Below are positions 47,758 through 57,871 of a stretch of 64,000 bases of DNA, piece after piece. Source of the stretch: Leptodontidium sp. MPI-SDFR-AT-0119. Its lineage: Eukaryota; Ascomycota; Leotiomycetes; Helotiales; Leptodontidiaceae. Where the stretch lies: contig JAHLEZ010000011.1 of NCBI GenBank assembly GCA_020726505.1, forward strand, positions 2,232,001-2,296,000, in the 5' to 3' direction. The position numbers were made by a program, and so were the translations under genes. The notes below the pieces were generated by a model. That model made no database searches and was not told the origin of the DNA. It saw only the letters and a program-made list of their open reading frames with translations. Numbering within the stretch: position 1 is the stretch's first letter; every line of letters starts with the position of its first letter.

Positions 47758-49198
47758 ATGCACGCCTCACTCTTTGCCCTCGCGGCCTCCCTTTCCGTCG
47801 CCTCCGCCGTCAACAGAGGTTTCAACTATGGAGCTGTCACCAGAGAGGGAGCCATGAAGAACGAGGCATCTTTTACTGCTGAGTTCAAGGCTGCAAAGGG
47901 CCTTGCCAACACCGATGGAGCTTTCTCCAGCGCCAGACTCTACACCATGATCCAGTCCGGCACCACGAACTCCCCTATCTCTGCCATTCCAGCCGCCATC
48001 GCTACAGACACCAGACTCTTCCTCGGACTGTGGGCTTCAGCAGGACAGACAAATATGGACAACGAGATTGCAGCTCTCACATCTGCCATCCAGCAATACG
48101 GCGAGGAGTTCACAAGCCGTGTCAACGGTATCTCTGTCGGATCCGAGGATCTGTACCGTATCTCGCCCACTGGACTCTCCAACGACCCTCTCGGTGTTGG
48201 AGCTCAGCCAGCCGATCTGGTCAAATACATCAAGCAAGTCAGGAAGGCAATTGCAGGCACTGGCCTGAGCAAGGTGGCAGTTGGACACGTCGATACCTGG
48301 GATGTCTGGAGAAACGGTTCCAACTCTGCCGTGATTGACGAAGCCGATTTCTTGGGAATGAACACCTTCCCATACTTCCAAATCACCGAGGACAACTCCA
48401 TCGAGAACGCCCCTACGCTCTTCAACAATGCCTACGATATCACTGTCGCAGCTGCCAAGGGAAAGCCAGTTGTCGTTACTGAGACTGGATGGCCTGTTAG
48501 CGGAAAGGATGCTGCAGGTGGTCACCCATCCACTGCCAACGCACGATCTTACTACGAGGCAGTTGGTTGCAACACTCTTTTCGGAAAGACTGATACCTAC
48601 TGGTACACTCTCGTTGATGCCAACACTGCCGTCGACAGCCAACCTCAATTTGGAATTGTCGGCACCACTGTTTCCACCAAGTCCCTTTTCGATTTGACCT
48701 GTGACCCAGTCAAGTCTTCTTCATCCTCATCCGCATCCCGAACTGCTACCCTCTTCATCTGCCAGCGGCTCTGCAACTGGTTCAGCTACCGGCTCGATGA
48801 CCACCTCTGTCAGCGCCTCAGCCACTACAGTCTCACCAGGAAGCACCTCTGCTGCTGGAACTGGATCAGGAAGTGGTGCCTCAGCTACCAATGGAACTGC
48901 CTCAGGTTCGAACACCCCTAGTGACTCCCTACCCCCTCCCTCCCCTGCCACAAGTTCTGTATCCGAGCCCATATCTACTTCCGTGTCCAGTGGACCGGAT
49001 ACAACCCAAGATCCAGTCCCAACAGAAGCCCCTTCACCACCTCCCACCTCCCAAGACACACAAACTAACACGTTGATTCCTGTAGGTGCTAGCCCAACTT
49101 CCACAACCGTTACTGCCGCAGGTGCCGCCAGCCAGATGAAGGCCTCCACCATTGTTGGATTCTTCGGTGCCATTGCTGCCTTGGTTGCTTTCGTTTAG
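47758..49198 (+). CDS. GPI-type GH17 endo-beta-1,3-glucanase, frame broken in the Ser/Thr linker
   Basis: Cell-wall glucan-modifying enzyme (EglC/Bgl2 group). Signal peptide MHASLFALAASLSVASA; catalytic domain from VNRGFNYGA to about residue 325 with ISVGSEDLYR (acid/base Glu), FLGMNTFPYFQ and VVVTETGWPVSG (nucleophile Glu). The linker begins VKSSSSSSAS; there the frame shifts: one extra C in the CCC at 48749-48751. In the first frame it ends after 387 aa at 48921 with a foreign tail (WFSYRLDDHLCQRLSH). One base on, the other frame continues SSSASGSATGSATGSMTTS, Ser/Thr/Pro-rich, to a GPI-anchor-like hydrophobic end (STIVGFFGAIAALVAFV) at 49198. A weak 52-nt intron (GTCTTC...TGCCAG) would also restore frame. 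Catalysis is intact in either case; only anchoring changes. Confidence 0.88.
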
Positions 49199-49499
49199 AT
49201 GGGATATGGTACGAGCTTAATACAAGTGAGGAAGATAGATGATAGAAGGGGTGTAGAATAAAAGGATAGGTGCATGGATATGGGCATTATTCGTGGCGCA
49301 TTTGATGATTTCGAGACACAGAATTATACACACAGTACTGTACATCTCAATTTATATTTCGAGATTTCTATTTCGGTTCTTTTCCCCAAAGTTATACAAG
49401 TACAGTACAGGATGGCCTTTTTTTTTAATATTTTTTTTTTGGAACGTTCCTACAAAGAGGATATTGAGTGGTCCTAGAATCTCCTTGATCATGTGTCGG
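49199..49499. other. Intergenic region
   Basis: 3' flank of the GH17 gene; T-rich tracts near 49420-49440. No gene. Confidence 0.4.
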
Positions 49500-49862
49500 A
49501 CCATTTTACCACTTTCCCCGATACGTCTTTCTCGCCTCTCAGAACAGCCAACAACGTCTCTACAGCCGCAATACCACAATCCTGTCAGCCGCCACCAACG
49601 CCTCCTCATCCACAATGCCACCCTGGCACAATTAACCAAAACCGCCTCTTTGATAATTCTCAATTCCCGCTCACCAATCATACCCCTCGTGGACTCCAAC
49701 GGCGGAACATGCAAAGTCAAGACATCCACCTCCCTCAACACCTCTTCCAAACTCCCTACTCGCACATGTTCAATCTTCCCCTTCCCAGCATCAGCATCCC
49801 AAACATCCTCCCTCGCAACAGGATCAAACGCTAAAACCCCACACCCACAAGCCCCCCCGAGT
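49500..49862 (-). pseudogene. Fragment of a D-2-hydroxyacid dehydrogenase (NAD-binding part)
   Basis: On the minus strand GVLAFDPV, VGSLEEVLREVDVLTLHVPP, LESTRGMIGERELRIIKEAV and LVNCAR represent the NAD-binding domain of D-3-phosphoglycerate-dehydrogenase-like enzymes. One base is missing after VNCAR (AGGGTGGC where AGGGGTGGC is needed), so GGIVDEEALVAA follows in another frame, then a deletion, then CGIAAVETLLAVLRGEKDVS. The N-terminal substrate domain, the GxGxxG loop and the catalytic His region are absent. A truncated, dead copy next to an intact esterase gene. Confidence 0.7.
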
Positions 49863-50012
49863 GACAAGCAAAAGGTTTCCATCCTACAACTTTAGAGCTG
49901 GGCGGCTCACTGTAGTCATCACAAACCCAAAGAGACACAGCTTGGAAGTCAAAATGCAGCTGTTGACATTCGGACGCTCGGCAAATAGGGGCAACTAAAT
50001 AGTCGTCCTCTC

Positions 50013-51388
50013 TCACTTCTTACTCTCCCCAAACCTCTTATACATCTCCGTCTCAAACAACCTCTGCATCTCACCACTCTTGTAATCACCAAACGGCGCC
50101 ACATTACTTGCATAAAGCAGATTCAAGCCCGCCTCCCTATCAACCGACCAAAGCAAATTAGGCATCCCACTCCAATTCAACGTCCCCTTCCTCCTCCCCG
50201 TCTCAATATCACCCATGAAAATACCCCCACCAAGCCCATGATTAAGCTTCGTACCAAACGGCGGGTTGGCAAACCCGTCTTTGAATGCTGGCATGTTGAT
50301 GAAATCCTCCATATCCATGACCACCTCGTCGGAGAGTTGCGGGCGAAAGAGCTCGTCGACTGTAGCAGGCTTGAGGAGTTTCCCGTCAGAGGCGAGGAGA
50401 GAATCTAGGATTCTCATGTACTCGACGGGTGACCCGATGGCGCCTGCACCGCCGTATTCGTCTTTAGTGGGATCATCGAACATGAGCTCGTCCGTCCACT
50501 CCACACCCTCGCCTGTATCGACAGGCGCGAGAGGAAGTGGGGAGCCTTGGTCTGGTATACCCTTCCTGAACGTCATCTTGACCAAGTTCTTCTTGACATC
50601 GGGCTTCTTCTCTTGGTGGAATGTCATATTCTTGATTCCGAGGGGTGTCCAGATATTGGTCTCCATGAAGTCTTCGAGAGTGCTGTGATTGAGACGAGCG
50701 ATTAGTACGCCGACCCAGTCGAGACTCGTTCCGTAGATCCAGCTTGTTCCGGGAGAGAAGAGGATCGGGGTGTTGATGCGCTCTAGCATGGGAATGGACA
50801 TTATCCCTGGGGTTTCATTGCGGGAGGCGCGCCAGGCGTGGTAGCGAGGGTCCATCATGTCGTAGCCAAAGCCGGAGGTGTGGGTGAGTAGATGTCTGGA
50901 TTCGTTTGTCAGAGGTTTCTTTCATACATAGATACTTAGATCAAATATATGAGATAGAAAACCAAGTGGAATTACCTCAGTGTGATAGCGCTCTTAGGCT
51001 TCTCATACACAATCTCCTTCTCAGGTTCACATTCTTTCAATATCTGAACATTTTTCAATTCATGGAGGATGGGAGATACGTCTTCATCGAGAGTTATCAG
51101 ACCACGCTCGACACATTGCAAGGCAGCGATCGAGGTCATGAGTTTAGTGCATGATGCTAGGATGAACGTCGTGTTGAGATCTATTTTCTCCGTGGCGTTT
51201 TTGGGACCGAATGCTTTCTGGTATTGGAATGTACCTGGGATGCGTTAGTTATCTCTTGATTCTTCATTGCACTTGAGTAGTTGAGAGGGGAAATGAGGAT
51301 TACCTTTGACATCGCTGGCTAGGAGGATTACGCCAGGGATCTCTCTCGCATCACAAGCTTTTTGGAATTGCTCTTCGAGAGATGCCAT
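50013..51388 (-). CDS. Beta-lactamase-fold serine hydrolase/transesterase (LovD/EstB-like; 3 exons)
   Basis: Exons 51388-51304, 51234-50976 and 50895-50013 give 408 aa; introns of 69 and 80 nt are in phase. The class C beta-lactamase fold is shown by S-x-x-K in ILASCTKLMTSIAALQ (Ser56, Lys59), ALQCVERGLITLDEDV, HLLTHTSGFGYDMMD (116-130), FSPGTSWIYGTSLDWVG with the Tyr of the YGT motif at 169, and the C-terminal LNHGLGGGIFMG that replaces the KTG box. No signal peptide, so intracellular. Fungal relatives are esterases or acyltransferases, some in polyketide clusters (LovD). There is no polyketide synthase in the window, so the substrate is open. Intact. Confidence 0.9.
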
Positions 51389-52319
51389 TTTTTGTTTTTA
51401 TCCGCTCTAAAATCAGCTAAGTGGCTATGGCCTGATATTAGTTTTAACACAAAGTAAGGGAAGGGATGTTAGGAAGCGGAGTCAACGAAGGTATTGTACT
51501 TCTTCAAATGCGGGGTAAGTCCACGTAAGATTCTTAGCACGTAAGAGTGAAGAGGTCGTTCCACAAGTTGCTTACTTTTGAATAGGACGGCTAATATGTA
51601 TTTAAATCCTGTTGAAAAGGTGCCAAGGGGGCATGTAGGGGAGCTCATGTTGAGTGGCTCGCGTGGCACAGGCTGACATCCATCACGGAGTTTGTCGTTG
51701 CCGGCCATCGACCGAGTGGTGGTGATTGGGAAGTGTTTACGACGGTAGAACTTAGCTAGTATTCTTGGAATCTTCATCACCGAGGCATTTTGTGTTCCAG
51801 TACCTGTCTTCAGCCAAGAGAGGAGGAAGTGACGTTGGATGTGAGGTTGGATGTGAGGTTGGTGCCAACCTAGGTAGGCACTGCTTCTTTTCCAGACATG
51901 CTCTTAGGATTTCTAGGTCTAAAAGGGGTAAGATATATCTAGCCATATTAATAATAAAAAATGGCGGGGGGGGGGGGGGGGGGGGGGGGGTTACATAATA
52001 CTCGTGAAATGGCATAACATAACCATGTATAAATTAAAAAGACTTTGAAAAACACCGCCAGTCCTCGAGCGGAATCCTGTTCCCTTCTCCGCTCACGTGA
52101 CACATATTGGTAATTCGGCTGACTTCCTTTGGCCTTCCAAGACCTCGAAGATTTTAGATATGTAAACAAATCCGCGGCTTTAAAACACGTAATTGTCCGA
52201 AAAGACGACACTTATATAGTAAGGGCCGACAGGTTTATAGTTTATACTCTCAAAATCCAGCTTCAATTCCAGCTTCAATTCAATTCCATCTTGAAGCGAG
52301 TCTTCAATCCTCTGTGAAC
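51389..52319. other. Divergent intergenic region
   Basis: Between the minus-strand hydrolase and the plus-strand isoflavone-reductase-like gene; probably both promoters. Contains a 25-base G run. Short repeats (GTTGGATGTGAG copied near 51833-51859) are visible. No gene. Confidence 0.45.
51966..51990. repeat. Homopolymer G25
   Basis: Uninterrupted run of 25 G on the plus strand. Could form G-quadruplex structure; true length is uncertain because such runs are hard to sequence. Confidence 0.9.
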
Positions 52320-53258
52320 ATGGCAAGCAATATCCTCGTCCTCGGCGCAGGCGAACTCGGCACCGCCATCCTAACAGCCCTCTCAAAAATCTCTCCTCCA
52401 GGAACAAAAATTTCAGTACTCCTCCGACCAGAAACAATCTCATCTACATCACCCACCAAAACCGCAGAACTCGCACACCTTAGAAACCTCAACATCGCAT
52501 TCCTCCCTGGCGACATCACCTCTCCCGTCTCCACTCTTACGCAGCTCTTCAGTCCTTACGACCTGGTTATTTCATGCTTAGGCTACGCCTCAGGTCCTGG
52601 CTCGCAGATAAAAGTGACGCAAGCAGTCATCGAGGGGAAAGTCAAACGATATATGCCGTGGCAGTTTGGTGCGGATTACGAAGTTATCGGCAGAGGAAGT
52701 GCGCAGCCTGTTTGGGATGAGCAGCTTGATGTGCGGGATTTACTCAGGACTCAGAATGGGACGGAGTGGATTATTGTCAGTACGGGTATCTTCATGAGTT
52801 TCCTATTCGAGCCTTTCTTTGGTGTTGTCGATCTCGATAAGGATGGTGAAGGGAAAACTGTCGTTCGAGCGCTTGGAGGATGGGAAAATAAGGTCACTGT
52901 CACGACACCAGAGGATATCGGACGCTTGACGGCTATGATTGTTTTTGCGGAACCGAAAGTGAAGAATGAGGTTGTTTATGTTGCTGGTGAGACTGTAAGC
53001 TACGGACGGGTTGCGGATATTGTGGAGAGGGTCACAGGGAAGAAGGTTAAGCGTGAAGTGTGGAGTGTGGATTTCTCAAAGAAGGAATTGGCAGAGGATC
53101 CGGAGAATGTGATTAAGAAGTATCGTGTCGTTTTCGGGGAAGGGAAGGGTGTTAGTTGGGAGATGGAGAAGACATTTAATGGGCAGAGGCGTATTGCTGT
53201 CACCGTTGTGGAGTCATTCGCAAAAGGAAAACTCGATTACAACCTTACAAACAACTAG
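52320..53258 (+). CDS. NmrA-like / isoflavone-reductase-like NAD(P)-binding protein
   Basis: Single exon, 312 aa. Rossmann loop ILVLGAGELGTAILTAL (GxGxxG at 9-14), ISVLLRPETI as second strand with basic Arg for NADP, FLPGDITSPVSTL, YDLVISCLGYASGPGSQIKV, RYMPWQFGADYEVIGRGSAQ with conserved FG-D-Y, WIIVSTGIFMSFLFEPFFG, KVTVTTPEDIGRLTAMIVF and VVYVAGETVSYGRVADIVER follow the PCBER/isoflavone reductase order seen in fungal secondary-metabolite and detoxification reductases. No lesions. ATG 52320 puts the cofactor loop at the N-terminus as expected. Substrate unknown. Confidence 0.88.
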   Translation: MASNILVLGAGELGTAILTALSKISPPGTKISVLLRPETISSTSPTKTAELAHLRNLNIAFLPGDITSPVSTLTQLFSPYDLVISCLGYASGPGSQIKVTQAVIEGKVKRYMPWQFGADYEVIGRGSAQPVWDEQLDVRDLLRTQNGTEWIIVSTGIFMSFLFEPFFGVVDLDKDGEGKTVVRALGGWENKVTVTTPEDIGRLTAMIVFAEPKVKNEVVYVAGETVSYGRVADIVERVTGKKVKREVWSVDFSKKELAEDPENVIKKYRVVFGEGKGVSWEMEKTFNGQRRIAVTVVESFAKGKLDYNLTNN

Positions 53259-53914
53259 TTGGAATCTGATTTTGCCTTGCTAAACCTCGTTGGAGCGAAT
53301 CTCGTTTCCAAATCTGAAAGTCAACTTTACGAATATAACGTCTAATATGAAAAAAAAAATTGATCACTGTAGGGCTTTGCAACTATCAATCAAGTAACTT
53401 TATATACGTGCATCTTCATCTAAATGCGTGATTATAAAGTTATTTTATTCTTTAAAAAGAGGCTAGAAATCGCACATTCAACGTATGTGTTGGCAGAGGG
53501 TCAGACGTTTGGTTAATTCCCCGCTAATAGAATTTCTTATTATTGAGAATTCGTTGGTCCCCTTGTTTTTCCTAAAGACCGGTCGTAATGCTGGCTTACT
53601 GTCGCATTTACAGGGTAACGAGGGCGCCTAGCAGAGAAGTCCCCTGCCTCGACCAATCGTTTTTGTAAAGCATCCTCGTCGTGTCGCGACTGACCATATT
53701 CCCAATTCTGAGCATACAGTGTCCTGCTCAAACCGCCCTTTGCACTTCATCCCTGTACTGGAGCAAATCAAATCAAACCAGCCAGGTAAATCACCACTCC
53801 TTGGATGCCACACACCCACCTGTCTCTGAAATTTGGGCCATCAGCCTGCCGAGCCCTCCTCGCCCATCATCAGCCATCAACATCGCGCTTTACTTGCAGT
53901 TGCCCATAGCCCCG
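53259..53914. other. Intergenic region
   Basis: 3' flank of the reductase and upstream region of the DUF7924-type gene; AT-rich to 53530. Nothing recognised. Confidence 0.4.
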
Positions 53915-55501
53915 ATGAATCCACTATCTACACGGATTTGTAAACGTCGGGTTCCTCAGCGACCGCCGCCAGATCCTCATCAATCTCCCTCAGGTAGGCA
54001 TGATTTCTTCTCTGTACCATAATTGCGGAGATATTGATGTCGGATAGTGTCGCGGAGACGAAGCTCCCGGATAGAATCAAGGCAGCACTCTGTGTCAATT
54101 CCTCACATCCTGGGATTGTATTACGAGTCTCAGGGCCCCCTCAAGGAACGACCAACAGATCCTCAGACTTCGCAGCCAGTTAGAGCGACCTCATATACGC
54201 TTGTGCCAACTTCGAATCCTATCGACGTGTCGGTGCCTTCAATAACACAGCTTCAGGGTAGGTTGTTATGTTGTTGTCAATAAGCAGTGTGCTAAAACAT
54301 GTGCGATATACTAGAATATCCCAGTCCATCACAAACCTATAATCACCAGACTCGGAAGCGGAGACCTGACAGATCTATCGAGACCGGCGCTCCAAAACGT
54401 GCCCGGTTGACTACAGAAAATTTGAAAGCGTTCGAAAAAGTAGGAGGACAAGGAAGAAAGGTTACCGGGAAAAGGTCTACTGGACGTTCGACTTCTATAA
54501 TTACAACCGCCGACGAGGATCTGGGTTCACAACGCCATACACGAAAGTCAAAGCCATCATACTCCGAGACAAAACCAACACGATCAAAACAATCCACTTC
54601 AATGACCGACATAGCCTTTCCAGACACCGCTTTTCAAAATGGAATCCTAAATCCAATCTGCTCAAAGCCTCCTGTAAATCTTAAATCTCGTCAAGAGCGA
54701 ATCAACAAAAGCCGATCGACAGCCTCACCAAGTGAGTCTGATTATCAACACTTTGCCTCCGCCATCCGAAGAACACCTAACGACGCGTCGGTGCTAGTTG
54801 AGACAGCCACTCACCTACTTAAACGTTATGATGACCCTGGGTATCAGAGGTCGTACAACCAAGCCTTCACCAGCTTCCCAAAGAATATTGGATTCAACAA
54901 CGACCTTTCAGCTGCGCAACCAGATATGGTTGAAGGCCTCGATATGCCTGAATTTGACCCGTTTCTAATTCGCGAACAACTTGGTGGAGCAGCTACAGTC
55001 TATTCGGGTCCGCAAGCCACAAATTTACCACATCTTGCTGGAGAGTGGAAAGGCCCAGGGAAGAACATGATCTCGGCACAAACTCAAGCAGGATACGATG
55101 GTGCCTGCATGATTTATGGCAGAAATGAAGCACGTTCTTTCCTTGAGAGTCCTGATCCTGCTGGTCATGCATTTATTTCGACTTTCACTACCGACGGTAC
55201 TACCCTCAACATCTTTGACCACTATTCATCTGAATCCCAAGGCCAAGTCAAATACCATCAGTATCCTACCTCTAACTCTTTCCTCATATCAACCTACGAA
55301 GATTTCAAGAAAATCAGACGACAGTTGAGGAATCTTGAGGATGATGCCAAAGAAGCCTCGGAAAAGTTGAGGGATGAGCTAAACGAGAAGTGGTGTGCAA
55401 ATCATCGATCTCCTGTCTCTCCAAATGTACCTGTCGAGGCTGGCAACTCCATAGATAGCAATAACCACGACTATGATGACGACGAGGACCCAAACAATTA
55501 A
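53915..55501 (+). CDS. DUF7924-type fungal protein with E-x-K motif (3 exons)
   Basis: Exons 53915-53993, 54048-54257 and 54315-55501 give 491 aa; introns of 54 and 57 nt are in phase. N-terminal 150 residues are basic and disordered (ICKRRVPQRPPPDPHQSPS, RRRSSRIESRQ, TRKRRPDRSIETGAPKRARL), suggesting nuclear localisation. The conserved domain (about 210-450) contains ATNLPHLAGEWKGPGKNM, AQTQAGYDGACMIYGRNEAR, HAFISTFTTDGTTLNIFDHY and YEDFKKIRRQLRNLEDDAKE, which I match to a large fungal family of unknown function (DUF7924). GEWKG with a following helical, Gln-rich stretch recalls the E-x-K strand of PD-(D/E)xK nucleases; this is inference. Acidic C-terminus YDDDEDPNN. Possible alternative end: a GTACCT...AATCAG intron from 55428 to 55543 would extend the protein. 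Confidence 0.75.
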
Positions 55502-55812
55502 TTACTGGCGGAGTACTGAACGGCTTTCCCGACAAACAATCAGTGTGACTCCTCTGTGCAAGTTCCTGCTACGGACAATGCATATGTTCCGCCTTCCGCT
55601 AGTTTCCAAGAAATCAATCAGGATGGGTCCTGCGTGCCAATTCCCGCTCCGTCGTATACGATTTCCTCGACAAACAATGAGGATGATCCCTTCACACACG
55701 TTTCTACTGCGAACAATGGATACACTTCACCTAATGGCCTAGCAGTTCCTCTCGTAACTCCGCCGCAATCAGCATATTCGTCAGCTGCATCTACCTAGTT
55801 TATGGGGTCCGA
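55502..55812. other. Open, protein-like extension after the DUF7924 stop
   Basis: The frame of the DUF7924 gene continues past TAA (55499) and TGA with NNQCDSSVQVPATDNAYVPP, SASFQEINQDGSCVPIPAPS and a Ser/Pro/Asn-rich tail to a TAG near 55798. A phase-0 intron ending at 55543 could attach it to the gene. It may be the true C-terminus in an alternative transcript or a decayed tail. Confidence 0.35.
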
Positions 55813-56239
55813 ATGTCACGTCTGCTGAAAAGCATCGTAATCCTCGCATTTGCCATTCGTCTACCGTGAGCGATGCACCAACCTCCCCCCTATTTCCTCA
55901 CTTACACCTCTTTCCGACAGCAAAATTGCCTTCTCCGCCGTACGTCTCGCATCCGTCCTCTACGTTTTTCGTTCTTCCGATCCAACATTGGATGGTATAT
56001 ATAGCAGTGTCTGGGCCCAGGCCGAACTGGATTTCAGTATCATCATGCACATTTTCCTCCTCGGAGCCTTCCTGAAGCCCTTCGCCAAAGAGATGGGACC
56101 TTCGCGATTGAATAGCTATCCATTGAACTCAATGAGTAGCAATAGTAAGAGGAGGAGTCGGATGGGATGCCTTCTGCTGGGGAGTTTAACTCCTTCAGAC
56201 CAAGTAGGGAAGGAGAAAATCAAACTACAACTACGGTGA
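55813..56239 (+). pseudogene. Fragment of a fungal rhodopsin-domain (SAT4/PTH11-like) membrane protein
   Basis: An ATG at 55813 starts KSIVILAFAIRLP; a 55-nt GT-AG intron (55866-55920) joins it in phase to KIAFSAVRLASVLYVFRSSD, PTLDGIYSSVWAQAELDFSI and IMHIFLLGAFLKPFAKEMG. These are the last transmembrane helices and tail of the rhodopsin-like integral membrane domain common in fungal effector or secondary-metabolite regions. The preceding five helices are absent, so this is a 3' remnant, although the 123-codon mini-frame is itself open. Confidence 0.6.
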
Positions 56240-56411
56240 GAACCGGTGACAGCGGAAGGGTGAGCTTGGAAGCGACGGAGAGCCAGCAGGGAATAATTTT
56301 TGAAGAAGGTCCGGTAGTCTGTCGCTAGGGATGGCACGACACTGGAACCAGGGCTGGGGAGGAGCGGGCCTTCCTGAGGTACGATTAAGCATCCCATATT
56401 TAATAGGTATG

Positions 56412-56640
56412 CTAGGTATAACGATTAATGATGCATGCACCCTGCAATTCGAATGCACCGAAGCTGTCAATGTTTCTACCTCCATCGGCAATATGGTCGG
56501 TCCCAGTGAGGAAGCCCGAATTCTCTCTAGCAAGCCAGAAACAAAGACTCGCCACGTCTCGCGCTGACATCAGTTTCTCAGCAACACCAAAAAATCTCCG
56601 TCGTCCTCCTCCATCCTTGTTACTTAGCCTGAAAACCGGG
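56412..56640 (-). pseudogene. C-terminal fragment of a short-chain dehydrogenase
   Basis: On the minus strand AEKLMSARDVASLCFWLARE, NSGFLTGTDHIADGGRNIDS matches the end of classical SDRs (ED-[IV]-A-x-x-x-x-F-L-x-S, x-x-x-F-I-T-G-x-x-x-x-V-D-G-G). No Rossmann loop or YxxxK part is found upstream in any frame. Dead fragment. Confidence 0.6.
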
Positions 56641-57871
56641 CACAGAATTGCTCGCCGGTGCAATAGGCTGCAGAAGCGGGGCCATAGGAAGGACTCTGAT
56701 GCTCTATCACCAAAGTCATTCCCAAAAGCCTGAAGCATTCGACACGCCACTTCGGGAATTAGAGTACCTCCTTAGCTTTGGAGAAGAGCTTTGAGCGGAC
56801 GTCCGAGAAACGTTATTGACAGGGAAACCAGACCCCCGGGCGATCACGAGAGCGCAGACAGTCTGCACGTGGTAGAAAACCCCGATTTCACATCCATTGG
56901 TATGATATTGTCGAATTTCTCTTCTGAAATATCTATTGATGAGCCGGCAACATGTCTTGTGCCTCCGCTTTTAACCTGGATATCATTCTTGCAGCTTCTT
57001 GCAGCGCCGGGGTGAGGCCTTGAAGGTTCGAACGATACGAACCTAAGAACTGCATTTCGCGACGTAGGTGAAGATAGAAATTGCTTTTGTCATTCCGCAT
57101 GTGTACCCATGAAATGTAATAAATCTGTATATAAAAACTGTACTGTCATCCATCTATATTGTTTGGGTCAAGAAAAGGGTGGTCCTTGTGATCAAACCCC
57201 TGCCTCGAATTCTCTTCTTAAACCCCTAGCTATCCTCCGTCGATTCTTTCAGTAAAGAGACAGAAGAGAGTGGCTATAATAAGGGGATGCATTGTATATG
57301 CCATTCCAATTACCTGACTTAAGACATTCAAGCAAAGTTCCACAGATTTGTTCGCTTTGTCATATTGCAGAGGACGAGATGTGAAGTTTCTCCACGATCA
57401 TCTGTGGATGGCCCCTTTTCTGGTCTGAATTTTTTTTTCGCCCCAGCAAATTTGCAAGTACATATACTCCAAAGTCCACTTGGGTTTCATTAATTATTAC
57501 GCATTCGATGTTACCTGATGTTGAGGGATGTCGAGAAAAGAATTGTCGGGGCGGGTTATTCCATGAACTCGGCTAGCCTTGGCGCAAACAAAACAAACAA
57601 AACTTAGGGGTTTAGCGAGCCCCTAAGCAATTGTACAAAGTAGCCTTTATTCTAAGATGGCTTTACTTCAACTCTGAAATAGAACCGGTTCCGATATCGA
57701 TATTGAATTCCATTCAGTTGAATTCTCGATCCGCGAACCTATCAAATTCATTCCATTAGCGCTGTGGATTTTTTTCTAAGTCACTCGAGCTTCAACCGCT
57801 CGCCGCACCACGTCCGTCAATTGAAAAAATATTTGAAACTCATCTTCACCATCAAAGATAGCATTTTCGAT
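56641..57871. other. Intergenic region
   Basis: No gene recognised. A small hairpin, GGTTCG (57025-57030) pairing with CGAACC (57038-57043), lies here; its role is unknown. Confidence 0.35.

Noticed and set aside
48037..48648. 203-codon minus-strand open frame
   Set aside because: Shadow of the GH17 catalytic domain.
57025..57043. GGTTCG...CGAACC hairpin considered as a tRNA or terminator element
   Set aside because: Six-bp stem alone, no tRNA arms, and bacterial-type terminators do not apply in a fungus.
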